Shown here one piece after another: positions 36,287 to 45,178 of a DNA stretch of 64,000 bases; position 1 is the stretch's first letter; every line of letters starts with the position of its first letter. Origin of the DNA: Kocuria salsicia (GTDB taxonomy: Bacteria > Actinomycetota > Actinomycetes > Actinomycetales > Micrococcaceae). The stretch lies in the NCBI RefSeq assembly GCF_007681555.1, contig NZ_VELE01000007.1, positions 1 through 64,000 on the forward strand, read 5' to 3'. A program made the position numbers and the translations under genes. The notes beneath the pieces were generated by a model. It did not search any database. It had not been told where the DNA came from and worked only from the letters and a program-made list of their open reading frames with translations.

Positions 36287-36427
36287 GGGACGTCCTTCCA
36301 CTCGCTGTCTCGGTCTCACCCCATTCTCCTGCCGCAGCCCCGGCGAGCGCCAGGCGACCCCGCGCGCCGACGTGGACGGGCGCGCCCGTCTGCCCCCCCC
36401 CGGTGGCACCCCGGGCGCGGGGCGTGG

Positions 36428-36433
36428 AATAAT
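36428..36433 (+). promoter_or_regulatory. -10 box for tRNA-Ser(TGA)
   Basis: AATAAT stands out in a region otherwise almost pure G+C, about 42 nt upstream of the tRNA. A -35 match is weak (TGGCAC about 18 nt before). Confidence 0.4.
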
Positions 36434-36475
36434 GACGACTCGTTCGCCCGGGCCAGCCCGGTGCCGAGCACAGCT

Positions 36476-36563
36476 GGAAGGTTGTCCGAGCGGCCTAAGG
36501 AGCTGGTCTTGAAAACCAGTGTGCGGTAACCCCGTGCCAAGGGTTCAAATCCCTTACCTTCCG
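36476..36563 (+). tRNA. tRNA-Ser (TGA anticodon)
   Basis: An 88-nt class II tRNA: acceptor GGAAGGT/ACCTTCC (36476-36482 with 36556-36562), discriminator G, anticodon stem CTGGT/ACCAG around CTTGAAA with TGA at 36510-36512, a long variable arm, and T-arm AGGG-TTCAAAT-CCCT. CCA is not encoded. Confidence 0.97.
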
Positions 36564-36568
36564 CGGAA

Positions 36569-36616
36569 CCACGAAGCCCCCGTCCTCTGAGCATTCAGGG
36601 GACGGGGGCTTCGTGG
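36569..36616. terminator. Terminator after tRNA-Ser, shared with the pgm operon
   Basis: A 17-bp GC-rich stem (36569-36585 with 36600-36616) is extended by inner CTGA/TCAG pairs. It lies 6 nt after the tRNA and 26 nt from the stop of the convergent phosphohexomutase gene, so it can serve both. Confidence 0.85.
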
Positions 36617-36641
36617 TTGGTACCGCGGGGGTCAGTGGGGC

Positions 36642-38345
36642 TCAGAGCCCCACGACCTCCCGCAGCTGCTCGCTGATCGCCCGCAGCCGCTCGGCGGCCT
36701 CCGCGCGCGGGACGTCCTGTCCCTCGGCAACGGGCAGCACCACTTCGAGGTAGCACTTGAGCTTGGGCTCCGTGCCGGAGGGGCGCACGATCACGCGGTC
36801 GTCCGCCTCCGTGCGGATCAGAACGCCCTCAGTGGGCAGCAGCTCGGGGCTTCCCTCGGCGAGGTCCACGAACTCCGCAACCGGGGAGCCCGCGAGTTCC
36901 GCGGGCGGGTGCTCGCGCAGCCGGGCCATGCCGCGGGCGATGAGCGAGAGGTCCGCCACCCGGAACGTCAGCGGAGCGGTCGCGTAGAGCCCGTGCTGCC
37001 GGGCGAGCCGGTCCAGCTCGTCCTGCACCGTGGTGCCCCGCTCCTTGAGCCGGGCCACGAGCGAGGCAACGCGCACCGCCGTGGAGACACCGTCCTTGTC
37101 GCGCACGGCCGTGGGATCGGTGCAGTAGCCGATGGCCTCCTCGTAGCCGAATCTCAGCCCGGGCGTGCGGGCGATCCATTTGAAGCCCGTGAGGGTCTGC
37201 CGGAAAGTGAGACCGTGCTGCGCGGCAATGCGGCCCAACAGGCGGCCGGAGACGATCGAGCACGCGAGGGTGTCCCCCGGGCGGTCCGGGTCCGAGGCGG
37301 CGTCCTCACCGAGCAGCGCTCCGAGCTCGTCACCGCTCAGTCGTCGCCAGTCCTGGAGCGGATCGCCGGTGCCCGCGCCGGCGGGGACGGCCACGGCGCA
37401 GCGGTCGGCATCCGGGTCCAGGGCGATGGCCACGTCCGATCCCTCGCGGGCCGCGAGCGCCATCAGGAGGTCCATGGCACCGGGTTCCTCGGGGTTGGGG
37501 AACGCCACGGTGGGGAAGTCCGGGTCCGGCTCGGCCTGCTCGGCCACGACCGAGACGTTGGGGAATCCCGCCTCGTCCAGCACCCGCAGGGCGGTGCCCA
37601 GGCCCACGCCGTGCATGGCGGTCAGTGCGATCGAGATGTCCTGGCCCCCGCCCTCCCCGGCCCGCAGCGAGGCGGCGCGGCGCACGTAGCCGTCGAGCAC
37701 GGCGTCGTCGGCGGTGGTCACGGCCCCGGGGTCGCGGGGGACCTCATCCGCGAAGGGCGCCGCCGCGATGCGCTCGGCAATCCGGGCGTCGTCCGGCGGC
37801 ACGATCTGCACGCCCTTCTCGTCGTCGCCAGCCACGGCCCGCCCACCGAGGTAGACCTTGTAGCCGTTGTCCGCGGGTGGGTTGTGGGACGCCGTGACCA
37901 TCACGCCGGCGTCCGCACCGAGCTCACGCACGGCGTAGGCCACTAGGGGCGTGGGCAGCTGGGCGGGCAGGCGCACCGCGCGGCAACCGGCCGCGGCGAA
38001 GACAGCCGCGGCGTCCGCGGCGAAGTCCTCCGAGCCGTGGCGGGCGTCGCAACCGACCACCACGAGGGGCTCCGGGCCCACCCGCTCCACGAGGAACGAG
38101 GCCAGCCCGGCGCTCGCCCGGATCACCACGGCGCGGTTCATCCGGGACTCCCCCGCGCCGACCGCCGCACGCAGCCCCGCGGTGCCGAACATGAGCGGTC
38201 CTTCGAAGCGGGACTCCAGCTCCGTCAGCGCGGACTCGTCCCTACCCTGGGCCTTCTCCAGCACGGCGGACAGCTCGGCCCGGGTGCGCTCGTCGGGGTC
38301 ATGGTCAAGCCACTGCTCGACGCGGTCTGCAAGCTGCTGGTTCAT
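36642..38345 (-). CDS. Phospho-sugar mutase (PGM2-type; probable phosphopentomutase role)
   Basis: This 567-residue alpha-D-phosphohexomutase has LMFGTAGLRAAVGAG, the phosphoserine loop VMVTASHNPPADNGYKVY, metal-binding ALDPDADRCAVAV, and the C-terminal phosphate site RPSGTEPKLKCYLE. It is the long, PGM2-like type. As the last gene of deoA-deoC-mutase, it would be expected to convert deoxyribose 1-phosphate to deoxyribose 5-phosphate, linking thymidine phosphorylase with the aldolase. That role is inferred; phosphoglucomutase or phosphomannomutase activity is also possible. The ATG at 38345 overlaps the deoC stop by one nt (TGATG). Confidence 0.9.
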   Translation of the reverse strand: MNQQLADRVEQWLDHDPDERTRAELSAVLEKAQGRDESALTELESRFEGPLMFGTAGLRAAVGAGESRMNRAVVIRASAGLASFLVERVGPEPLVVVGCDARHGSEDFAADAAAVFAAAGCRAVRLPAQLPTPLVAYAVRELGADAGVMVTASHNPPADNGYKVYLGGRAVAGDDEKGVQIVPPDDARIAERIAAAPFADEVPRDPGAVTTADDAVLDGYVRRAASLRAGEGGGQDISIALTAMHGVGLGTALRVLDEAGFPNVSVVAEQAEPDPDFPTVAFPNPEEPGAMDLLMALAAREGSDVAIALDPDADRCAVAVPAGAGTGDPLQDWRRLSGDELGALLGEDAASDPDRPGDTLACSIVSGRLLGRIAAQHGLTFRQTLTGFKWIARTPGLRFGYEEAIGYCTDPTAVRDKDGVSTAVRVASLVARLKERGTTVQDELDRLARQHGLYATAPLTFRVADLSLIARGMARLREHPPAELAGSPVAEFVDLAEGSPELLPTEGVLIRTEADDRVIVRPSGTEPKLKCYLEVVLPVAEGQDVPRAEAAERLRAISEQLREVVGL

Positions 38346-39001
38346 CAGGAATCCAGTCCTTCCAGTACCGATGCCGTGCCGGAGAGCCCCAGCCTGGTGG
38401 CCCCGGCGTCGACCATGGCAAGTGCGGCCTCCGTGGTGCGGATGCCACCCGAGGCCTTCACGCCCAGACGGCCGCCGACCGTCTCCGCCATGAGCCGCAC
38501 GGCTTCCACGCTCGCACCACCGGCGGGGTGGAAGCCCGTGGAGGTCTTCACGAAGTCCGCACCGGCGGCCTCCGCGGCCCGGCACGCGGCCACAATTTGC
38601 TCGTCGCTCAGCGCCGCGGACTCGATGATGACCTTCAGCACCGTGGGCTCCGGGCACGCCGCACGCACCGACTCGATGTCCTCGCGCACCCCGTCCCAGT
38701 TGCCGTCCATGGCGAGCCCGAGGTTGATGACCATGTCCACCTCGTCCGCACCCTGGGCCACGGAGTCCGCGGCCTCCACGGCCTTGACCTCGGAGGGGTG
38801 CGCGCCGGAGGGGAAGCCGCACACGGTCGCGAGCTTCACGCCGTCGGGCAGCTCCACGTCCAGACGGGAGGGCGACACGCAGATCGAGTACGCCCCGAGC
38901 TCGGAGGCATCGCGGGCGAGGTCCGCGACCTGCTGGGCGGTGGCCTCGGGCTTGAGCAGGGTGTGGTCGACCATGGCGGCGAGCTCTGCGCGGGTGATCA
39001 T
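38345..39001 (-). CDS. deoC: Deoxyribose-phosphate aldolase
   Basis: DeoC splits deoxyribose 5-phosphate into acetaldehyde and glyceraldehyde 3-phosphate. The 218-residue TIM barrel has [40 protein letters not shown], the Schiff-base lysine in [12 protein letters not shown] and [11 protein letters not shown]. The ATG at 39001 has a strong AAGGAG 6 nt upstream and was preferred over the longer frame. It lies between deoA (94 nt upstream) and the mutase gene (1-nt overlap) in a nucleoside catabolic operon. Confidence 0.95.
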   Translation of the reverse strand: MITRAELAAMVDHTLLKPEATAQQVADLARDASELGAYSICVSPSRLDVELPDGVKLATVCGFPSGAHPSEVKAVEAADSVAQGADEVDMVINLGLAMDGNWDGVREDIESVRAACPEPTVLKVIIESAALSDEQIVAACRAAEAAGADFVKTSTGFHPAGGASVEAVRLMAETVGGRLGVKASGGIRTTEAALAMVDAGATRLGLSGTASVLEGLDS

Positions 39002-39095
39002 GTGCTTCTCCTTAGTGGTTTTTGGTGCCGCGGCGCGGTGCGCGCCAACGGCGGTCGTGGGGCGCCCTGCCCGCACGGGTGCGCCGGGCGCGTGC

Positions 39096-40391
39096 TCAGG
39101 CGATCCGGTCCAGGACGACGTCCTCCCGGGCGCCGGTGCCCTCGGCCGCGTCCGGGTCGATCATGGCGCCCTCGGCAATGGCCTCGAGCGCACGGTCGAA
39201 GCGCTCGGGGGTGTCCGTGTGGAGGGTGAACAGCTTCTGTCCCTTGCGCACGCGCTCGCCCGGCACCGCGTGGATCTCCACGCCGGCCCCCGCCTGCACG
39301 GGGTCCCCCTGCCGGGCCCGGCCCGCGCCGAGCCGCCACGAGGCGACCCCCACGGACATGGCGTCCAGCTCGGTGAGCACGCCCTCGGTCTCGGCCAGCA
39401 CCTCCTGCGTGTGCTTCGCCCGGGGCAGGGGTGCGTCCGGATCCCCGTCCTGTGCGGTGATCATCCGCTTCCAGGTGTCCATGGCGCGGCCATCCTGCAG
39501 CGCAGCCTCCGGGTCTGCGTCCTCCACACCGGCCGCCGAGAGCATCTCCCGTGCCAGCGCCACGGTCAGGCGGACGACGTCGCTCGGCCCGCCGCCGGCC
39601 AGCACCTCCACCGACTCGCGCACCTCCAGGGCGTTGCCCACCGTGCGCCCCAGGGGACGGGACATGTCCGTGAGCAGCGCAACGGTGTCCACCCCGTGGT
39701 CCTTGCCGAGGTCCACCATGGTGCGGGCCAGCTCACGGGCGTCCTGCTCCGACTTCATGAACGCACCGGGACCGGTCTTGACGTCCAGCACGAGAGCGCC
39801 GGTGCCCTCGGCGATCTTCTTGGACATGATCGAGGACGCGATCAGGGGAATGCACTCGACCGTGGAGGTGGTGTCCCGCAGGGCGTAGAGTTTCTTGTCC
39901 GCCGGGGCCAGGCCGCTGCCGGCTGCGCAGATCACTGCGCCCACGGTGTCCAGGATCTCCATCATCCGCTCGTTCGAGAGGTCCGCGCGCCACCCCGGGA
40001 TGGCTTCGAGCTTGTCGAGCGTGCCGCCGGTGTGCCCCAGACCGCGGCCGGAGAGCTGCGGAACGGCCACCGCAAAGCTCGCCACGAGGGGGGCGAGCGG
40101 CAGGGTGATCTTGTCCCCCACACCACCGGTGGAGTGCTTGTCCGCGGTGGGCCGGGAGAGCGCCGAGAAGTTCATGCGCTCGCCGGAGTCGATCATGGCC
40201 TGGGTCCAGCGGGAGATCTCCGGACGGTCCATGCCGTTGAGGAAGATGGCCATGGCCAGCGCGGACATCTGCTCGTCCGCCACCACGCCGCGCGTGTACG
40301 CGTCCACCACCCAGTCGATGGCCTCCGGGGACAGCGTCTCGCGGTCCCTCTTCATGCGGATCACGTCCACGGCATCGAACGCCTCGACCAT
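39096..40391 (-). CDS. deoA: Thymidine (pyrimidine nucleoside) phosphorylase
   Basis: This 431-residue enzyme cleaves thymidine with phosphate to thymine and deoxyribose 1-phosphate. Signatures include [22 protein letters not shown], the family motif [20 protein letters not shown], and [12 protein letters not shown]. The C-terminal domain ends with [23 protein letters not shown]. The ATG at 40391 has GGGAG 8 nt upstream. It is the first gene of deoA-deoC-mutase and diverges from the nucleoside transporter, with a palindromic site in the intergenic region. Confidence 0.95.
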   Translation of the reverse strand: MVEAFDAVDVIRMKRDRETLSPEAIDWVVDAYTRGVVADEQMSALAMAIFLNGMDRPEISRWTQAMIDSGERMNFSALSRPTADKHSTGGVGDKITLPLAPLVASFAVAVPQLSGRGLGHTGGTLDKLEAIPGWRADLSNERMMEILDTVGAVICAAGSGLAPADKKLYALRDTTSTVECIPLIASSIMSKKIAEGTGALVLDVKTGPGAFMKSEQDARELARTMVDLGKDHGVDTVALLTDMSRPLGRTVGNALEVRESVEVLAGGGPSDVVRLTVALAREMLSAAGVEDADPEAALQDGRAMDTWKRMITAQDGDPDAPLPRAKHTQEVLAETEGVLTELDAMSVGVASWRLGAGRARQGDPVQAGAGVEIHAVPGERVRKGQKLFTLHTDTPERFDRALEAIAEGAMIDPDAAEGTGAREDVVLDRIA

Positions 40392-40488
40392 CGTTCTCAC
40401 TCCCTCGTGTAGATACGGCGCCGCGCCCTTGCGAGTGCGGAACCCGCGACACGGTTCACCAGCAATCCTAGGCGGCGTGTCGGAAAAA

Positions 40489-40510
40489 ATGTCAACTATA
40501 GTTTTGACAA
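40489..40510. promoter_or_regulatory. Palindromic operator candidate between deoA and the nucleoside transporter
   Basis: TGTCAA (40490-40495) and TTGACA (40504-40509) form an inverted repeat around CTATAGTT, in an AT-rich patch within GC-rich flanks. TATAGT can be read as a -10 box on either strand, and each arm doubles as a -35-like TTGACA. A SorC/DeoR-type regulator gene lies 1.4 kb away, downstream of the transporter. A repressor bound here could control both divergent units. Confidence 0.5.
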
Positions 40511-40565
40511 ATGTTCGCGCGGGGGCAGAGTCGCCATCGCGCCGGAGTCGAAAGCCGAGGTCGCC

Positions 40566-41783
40566 GTGGACCGCTTCCAGGGCCTGATCGGGATCGCACT
40601 GATCCTGGGCATCATCATCCTTCTCTCCCGCCACCGCAGCGCCATCAAGTGGCGCACGCTCGTGGTGGGCCTGGCCCTGCAGATCGGGGTGGCGCTGCTG
40701 ATCCTGAAGTGGGGGCCGGGCTACGAGGCCCTGAAGTGGTTCTCCGGGCTGGTCCAGGGGCTGATCGGCTTCACCAACGAGGGCACCAAGTTCGTCTTCG
40801 GCGGGCTCATGGGCGAGAACAGCGGCTTCGTCTTCGCGCTCAACGTGCTCCCCGTGATCATCTTCCTGGGCGCACTCATCAGCGCCCTCTACTACCTGCG
40901 GATCATCCAGGTCTTCGTGCACGTGCTGGGCACCGTGCTCAACAAGATCATGGGCACCTCCAAGATTGAGTCCGTGTTCGCCTCCACCGTGATCTTCCTG
41001 GGGCAGAGCGAGGCTCCCCTGATGATCAAGCCCTACCTGAGCAAGCTCACCCGCTCCGAGCTGTTCGCGTGCATGACCGGCGGCTTCGCCGCGGCGGCCG
41101 GCTCCACCCTGGTGGGCTACTCGCTGCTGGGCGCCCCGCTGCCGTACCTGCTGGCCGCTTCGGTGATGAACGCGCCCGGCTCGCTGCTGATCGCCAAGGC
41201 GCTGATGCCCGAGACCGAGAAGTCCGAGGCCTCCGTCAACGTCCTCAAGGTGCGGGACACCGAGTCCAAGAACGTGATCGACGCGATCGGCACCGGCGCC
41301 CTGAACGGCGGACGGATCGCCGTGGTCGTCGGCTGCCTGCTCATCGCGTTCATCGCGCTGATCGCCTTCGGCTCCGCCGTGCTCGGCTGGGTCGGCTCTC
41401 TGTTCGGCTTCGAGGGCTGGTCCCTGGAGGGGCTGTTCGGCATCATCTTCTCGCCGCTCGCGTGGGCCATCGGCGTGCCGTGGCAGGACGCCGCCCAGGT
41501 GGGCAACTTCATCGGCCAGAAGACCATCCTCAACGAGTTCGTGGGCTACACCTCGTTCGGACCCGCGATCCCGGACATGGACCCGCAGTCCGTCCTCATC
41601 ACCACCTTCGCCCTGGCCGGCTTCGCGAACCTCTCCTCGATCGCCATCCAGATCGGCTCCTTCGGCGGGTTGGCCCCGGACCGGCGCGGGGACGTTGCAC
41701 AGATGGGCATGTTCGCCCTGCTGGCCGGGTTCCTCACCAACATGCTCAACGCCGCACTCGTCGGCGTGATCATGGGGCTGTGA
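40566..41783 (+). CDS. nupC: Concentrative nucleoside transporter (NupC/CNT family)
   Basis: The 405-residue membrane protein imports nucleosides with a cation. About ten to twelve helices are visible; CNT signatures include ENSGFVFALNVLPVIIFLGALIS-like core residues, STVIFLGQSEAPLMIKP, MTGGFAAAAGSTLVGY and FALAGFANLSSIAIQIGSFG. The GTG at 40566 has GAGG 5 nt upstream. It diverges from deoA, which degrades the imported nucleosides, and is followed by the regulator gene about 114 nt downstream, so transporter and regulator may share a transcript. Confidence 0.92.
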   Translation: MDRFQGLIGIALILGIIILLSRHRSAIKWRTLVVGLALQIGVALLILKWGPGYEALKWFSGLVQGLIGFTNEGTKFVFGGLMGENSGFVFALNVLPVIIFLGALISALYYLRIIQVFVHVLGTVLNKIMGTSKIESVFASTVIFLGQSEAPLMIKPYLSKLTRSELFACMTGGFAAAAGSTLVGYSLLGAPLPYLLAASVMNAPGSLLIAKALMPETEKSEASVNVLKVRDTESKNVIDAIGTGALNGGRIAVVVGCLLIAFIALIAFGSAVLGWVGSLFGFEGWSLEGLFGIIFSPLAWAIGVPWQDAAQVGNFIGQKTILNEFVGYTSFGPAIPDMDPQSVLITTFALAGFANLSSIAIQIGSFGGLAPDRRGDVAQMGMFALLAGFLTNMLNAALVGVIMGL

Positions 41784-41897
41784 CGTGCCTGCACGCACGA
41801 GGCGACCGCTGACGCCCACGACGGCGACGATGTCGTCCCCGTTGGCCTCGCCGCGCACCCGGGCTCACGCCCCCACCCGGAGGAGGTGGCCGGCGGC

Positions 41898-42833
41898 ATG
41901 GAGCTGAACCCCCGTGATGCCCAGTCTCTGGAGGTGGCCCGGCTGTACTTCCAGCGGGGGCTGTCCCAGGCAGAGGTGGCACGGCAGCTCTCGCTCTCCC
42001 GGCCCACGGTGTCCAAACTGGTCCAGCACGCCAAGGACCGCGGGTTCGTGACCATCGAGATCCACGATCCCCGGGAGGTCTCCTCGACCGTGGGCCGCAG
42101 GCTCTGCGCGACGTTCGGGCTGACCGACGCCCGCGTGGTCGCCGCTGCGGGGACCGAGGACGAGCTGCTCCACGAGCTCGGCGGCATGGGCGCCCAGGTG
42201 CTCGAGGAGAACGTTGCGGACGGAGACCTCGTGGGCATCACGTGGGGCCGCACCATGCGGGCCCTGGCAGCTGCCCTCACGCCTCAGCCGCGCAGCGGGG
42301 TGCAGCTGGTCCAGCTCAAGGGCAGCAGCGGTCTGGGGTCTCCTCTCGCGGGCCACCACGAGACCGTGCGGCTGCTGTGCGCGGCCTTCAACGCCTACCC
42401 CCACACGCTGCCGTTGCCCGTGCTCTTCGACAGCCCTGGCGTCAAGCGACTCGTGGAGCAGGACCGGCACATCGAGTACGTCCTGGATCTCGGCCGCAGC
42501 GCCCGCTCCGCCATCTTCACGGTGGGCTCCGTGACGCAGGACGCGCCGCTGCTGGGGCGTGACTACCTCACAAAGGCGGAGCGCACGGCGATCGCCCGGC
42601 ACGCAGTGGGAGACCTGTGCTCGCACTTCATCGACGCCCAGGGCCGCCCCGCGGTACCGGAGCTCGACGAGCGCACCGTCTCGATCCCCCTGGCGCACCT
42701 GCGTGAGAAGGAGATCCGTATCTGCGTGGCCGGCGGGGCCGGAAAAGTCCCGGTGTTGCGCGCCGCCCTGCAGGCCGGGCACGTCTCCCACCTGGTCACG
42801 GACGAGCGCACCGCCCGCGCCCTCCTGGGCTGA
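41898..42833 (+). CDS. SorC/DeoR-type transcriptional regulator of nucleoside genes
   Basis: The 311-residue protein starts with a helix-turn-helix (YFQRGLSQAEVARQLSLSRPTVSKLVQHA) and continues with a sugar-phosphate-binding effector domain of the SorC/B. subtilis DeoR family, including ADGDLVGITWGRTMRAL and ICVAGGAGKVPVLRAAL. Family members respond to phosphorylated sugars such as deoxyribose 5-phosphate. The ATG at 41898 gives MELNPRDAQ; a GTG at 41886 directly after GGAGGAG is an alternative. It probably binds the palindrome between deoA and the transporter and represses both until deoxynucleosides are present. Confidence 0.87.
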   Translation: MELNPRDAQSLEVARLYFQRGLSQAEVARQLSLSRPTVSKLVQHAKDRGFVTIEIHDPREVSSTVGRRLCATFGLTDARVVAAAGTEDELLHELGGMGAQVLEENVADGDLVGITWGRTMRALAAALTPQPRSGVQLVQLKGSSGLGSPLAGHHETVRLLCAAFNAYPHTLPLPVLFDSPGVKRLVEQDRHIEYVLDLGRSARSAIFTVGSVTQDAPLLGRDYLTKAERTAIARHAVGDLCSHFIDAQGRPAVPELDERTVSIPLAHLREKEIRICVAGGAGKVPVLRAALQAGHVSHLVTDERTARALLG

Positions 42834-43068
42834 GTCCCCCGCGGGGTTCGGCGACGCCGCCCGGGACCTCCGCACTGACCAGTTCGTGCCGTCCCGCGCG
42901 GGACAGCGCTGCGACGCCCGCGCGCTGGTGCCCAGCCGGGTCCCGGCGTCTGTCCTCGGCGCCCCGGTCGACGTCGTCGCCCCCTCTGCCGCGACGTCGC
43001 CACCCGTGGCGGCCTCACTCACCGCGGCAACCCGGCAGAGCGCCGCTGCACTTCGATCCCGCCGCGGC

Positions 43069-45072
43069 TCACGCCCCGGCGCGCACCCCCGCGAGGATGT
43101 CCCGGGCAATCTGGTCCGCGTCCGCGAGCGTGCGTGCACCGAGGCGCGCTGGCGCCTCGGCCTCCGCAGCGATGGCCACGCCCCACTGCACCGAGGACAG
43201 CTGCAAACCGAGCACATAGATGCTCTGCTCCGCGGTGTCCTTCGCGCCCACGGCGCGGTAGACGAAACCGGGAGCTGCGGCGTCGTCCTGCCCCGCCCCG
43301 CGGGCGCGCTCCGCTCGGACGTCGAGACCCGTGCTGGTCTCGGGGCTGGCACCGTCGCGGGTTTCCATGAGCCTGCCGCGCACCAGCCCGCGCTCGTGCA
43401 TGTGGGTGAGCAGCGGGGAGATGTTGCGGTGGACGTCGTTGGTGGGTGACATGGCCTCGATCAGCCAGCGCGAGCGCACCGGCGCGGCCTCCACCCACGG
43501 GGACGCCGCCACGAAGCAGCCCTGGGTGCGGTCCACCACGAAGCGCGGCTCGGGGCCCAGGAACCGGACCACCCCGGCACGGGTCAGTGCGGCGAGCTGC
43601 TGGATCCGCAGCACCGGCGGCCCGGACGCGAGCCCCTCCACGAGCGGCTCGAACGCGCGGCGCAACTCGTGCACCCAGGAGGAGTCGGAGATCCCGATCT
43701 CCGCGAGCACGCACTTGAGCACCGTGCGCGCGGCGTTCAGGGAGGCGATGGCCATCTTGGTGGGGTCGTCCTCGCCGCGCAGGGAGCCGCTGACGTCCCG
43801 GTCGAGGTGGTGGACCACCGCCGCCGCGTACTCGTCGTGGCTCGCGAAGCTGACGTCCTCGAACGGCCGCGCCAGACGCGCCTGCTGCAGCTGCCTGCCG
43901 GGCACCACTGCCTCCGAGACCAGGGCGTCGATGCGGCTTGACCAGTGGGAACCGTCGGGGTCCGTGAGAATGGTGTCCAGGCGGCGCAGGAACTCGCCCG
44001 GGTCCGCGGTGAACGCCTCCGGGGTGGTGCGGGCCAGGACCGCGTAGTAGTTCCAGTTCACGTCCTTACGGATCAGCGGCCACAGCTGGCGGTCGAAGGA
44101 CAGGGGCGTGCCGTCCTCCTCCGCCAAGCGGCGCACGGCGTCGAGCGTAAAGAAGCGGGTCTGCAGGGACTGCGCGTAGTAGCCCGCGAGCGCCGGCTTG
44201 GCACGGTACGGGGTGCCGCGCCGGGATCCCGCGACGATGCGCGGTTCGCGACCCGACGGGTGGTAGACCAATCGCTGCGGGTTGTCCGGGACCGAGGTGA
44301 AAGTGCCGCCGCGGCCCTCCGTGAGCTGGGCGAGCGCATCGCAGAAGTTCAACCCCATGCCCCGCACCAGCACTGTCTCCCCGCTGGGCACCTCGGACCA
44401 CCACGCATCGGCCGGCACGGTGGGGGGCCAGTACGTGAGCCCGTGCTCGGCAGCGCCGTCCACGAGGTCCTTCTGGGAGGGCCGCAGGTGCGCGTCCAGG
44501 TGGCCGAGGGCGAGGACCACGGCGTCCGCGGGCAGCACGTGGCCGCCCGCGAGCTCCACCGCGTACCGGTGCCGGCCGTCCGAGCGGACCCACGCGTCCA
44601 CGGCCTCACCGCGGTGCACCTCCAGCACCATGCCCGCGGGAAGGTTCTGCCGCAGGGTCTCGAACACCCACTCCAGGTAGCGCCCGTAGACGGCCCGCGG
44701 CGGGTACCCCTGGGGCGAGAGCTCGGCGAGCGCCCGCACCTGCTCCTCCGCCAACGGCGTGGTGGGCGTGATCCGGCCGTCGACGACGCCGCGGCGCCAC
44801 CTCTCGAAGCTCATCCCCCGCAGCGGCTCCGGCGAGGGCACGTCCAGCACGCCCTGTCCCGCGAGGACCGTGGGGAACAGGGACGGGGTGTTCATGAGGA
44901 ACAGCTCGGACTGGTCGGTGCGCCACACGTGGCCCGGCCCCGGCGGGAAGGGGTCCACGAGGTCCACGTGCACACGGGCGCCGCTGCTGGCCGAGTGCGC
45001 CGCGAGTCGTTCCACCACCGACAGACCCCGGGGGCCGGCCCCCACCACCACCACACGCTGCTCAATACCCAT
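43069..45072 (-). CDS. FAD/NAD(P)-binding protein of unknown substrate
   Basis: The 667-residue product starts with a dinucleotide-binding motif VVVVGAGPRGLSVVERLA and carries an N-terminal domain typical of the HI0933-like/NAD_binding_9 flavoprotein group, with VDPFPPGPGHVWRTDQSELFLMNTPS, VVLALGHLDAHL and LVRGMGLNFCDALAQLTEGRGG. Its C-terminal half is less conserved. Similar proteins are common as single genes in Actinobacteria, some in natural-product clusters; no substrate can be assigned. The ATG at 45072 lies 7 nt after TATCCT (45085-45080), suggesting a leaderless message. Its neighbours offer no pathway. Confidence 0.8.
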   Translation of the reverse strand: MGIEQRVVVVGAGPRGLSVVERLAAHSASSGARVHVDLVDPFPPGPGHVWRTDQSELFLMNTPSLFPTVLAGQGVLDVPSPEPLRGMSFERWRRGVVDGRITPTTPLAEEQVRALAELSPQGYPPRAVYGRYLEWVFETLRQNLPAGMVLEVHRGEAVDAWVRSDGRHRYAVELAGGHVLPADAVVLALGHLDAHLRPSQKDLVDGAAEHGLTYWPPTVPADAWWSEVPSGETVLVRGMGLNFCDALAQLTEGRGGTFTSVPDNPQRLVYHPSGREPRIVAGSRRGTPYRAKPALAGYYAQSLQTRFFTLDAVRRLAEEDGTPLSFDRQLWPLIRKDVNWNYYAVLARTTPEAFTADPGEFLRRLDTILTDPDGSHWSSRIDALVSEAVVPGRQLQQARLARPFEDVSFASHDEYAAAVVHHLDRDVSGSLRGEDDPTKMAIASLNAARTVLKCVLAEIGISDSSWVHELRRAFEPLVEGLASGPPVLRIQQLAALTRAGVVRFLGPEPRFVVDRTQGCFVAASPWVEAAPVRSRWLIEAMSPTNDVHRNISPLLTHMHERGLVRGRLMETRDGASPETSTGLDVRAERARGAGQDDAAAPGFVYRAVGAKDTAEQSIYVLGLQLSSVQWGVAIAAEAEAPARLGARTLADADQIARDILAGVRAGA

Positions 45073-45178
45073 GCCGTCCAGGATATCGACGCCGCACACC
45101 TCCGGGAGCGGGGCGCGGGCGGGCGACCGCGGCGTCGTGCCCTCCCGTGCCCTGGCAACGGCCCGGGCGGGGTTCCCG

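Noticed and set aside
42891-42904. GTCCCGCGCGGGAC palindrome as a terminator between the regulator and FAD genes
   Set aside because: Too short and in such GC-rich DNA small palindromes are common; left out as a feature.
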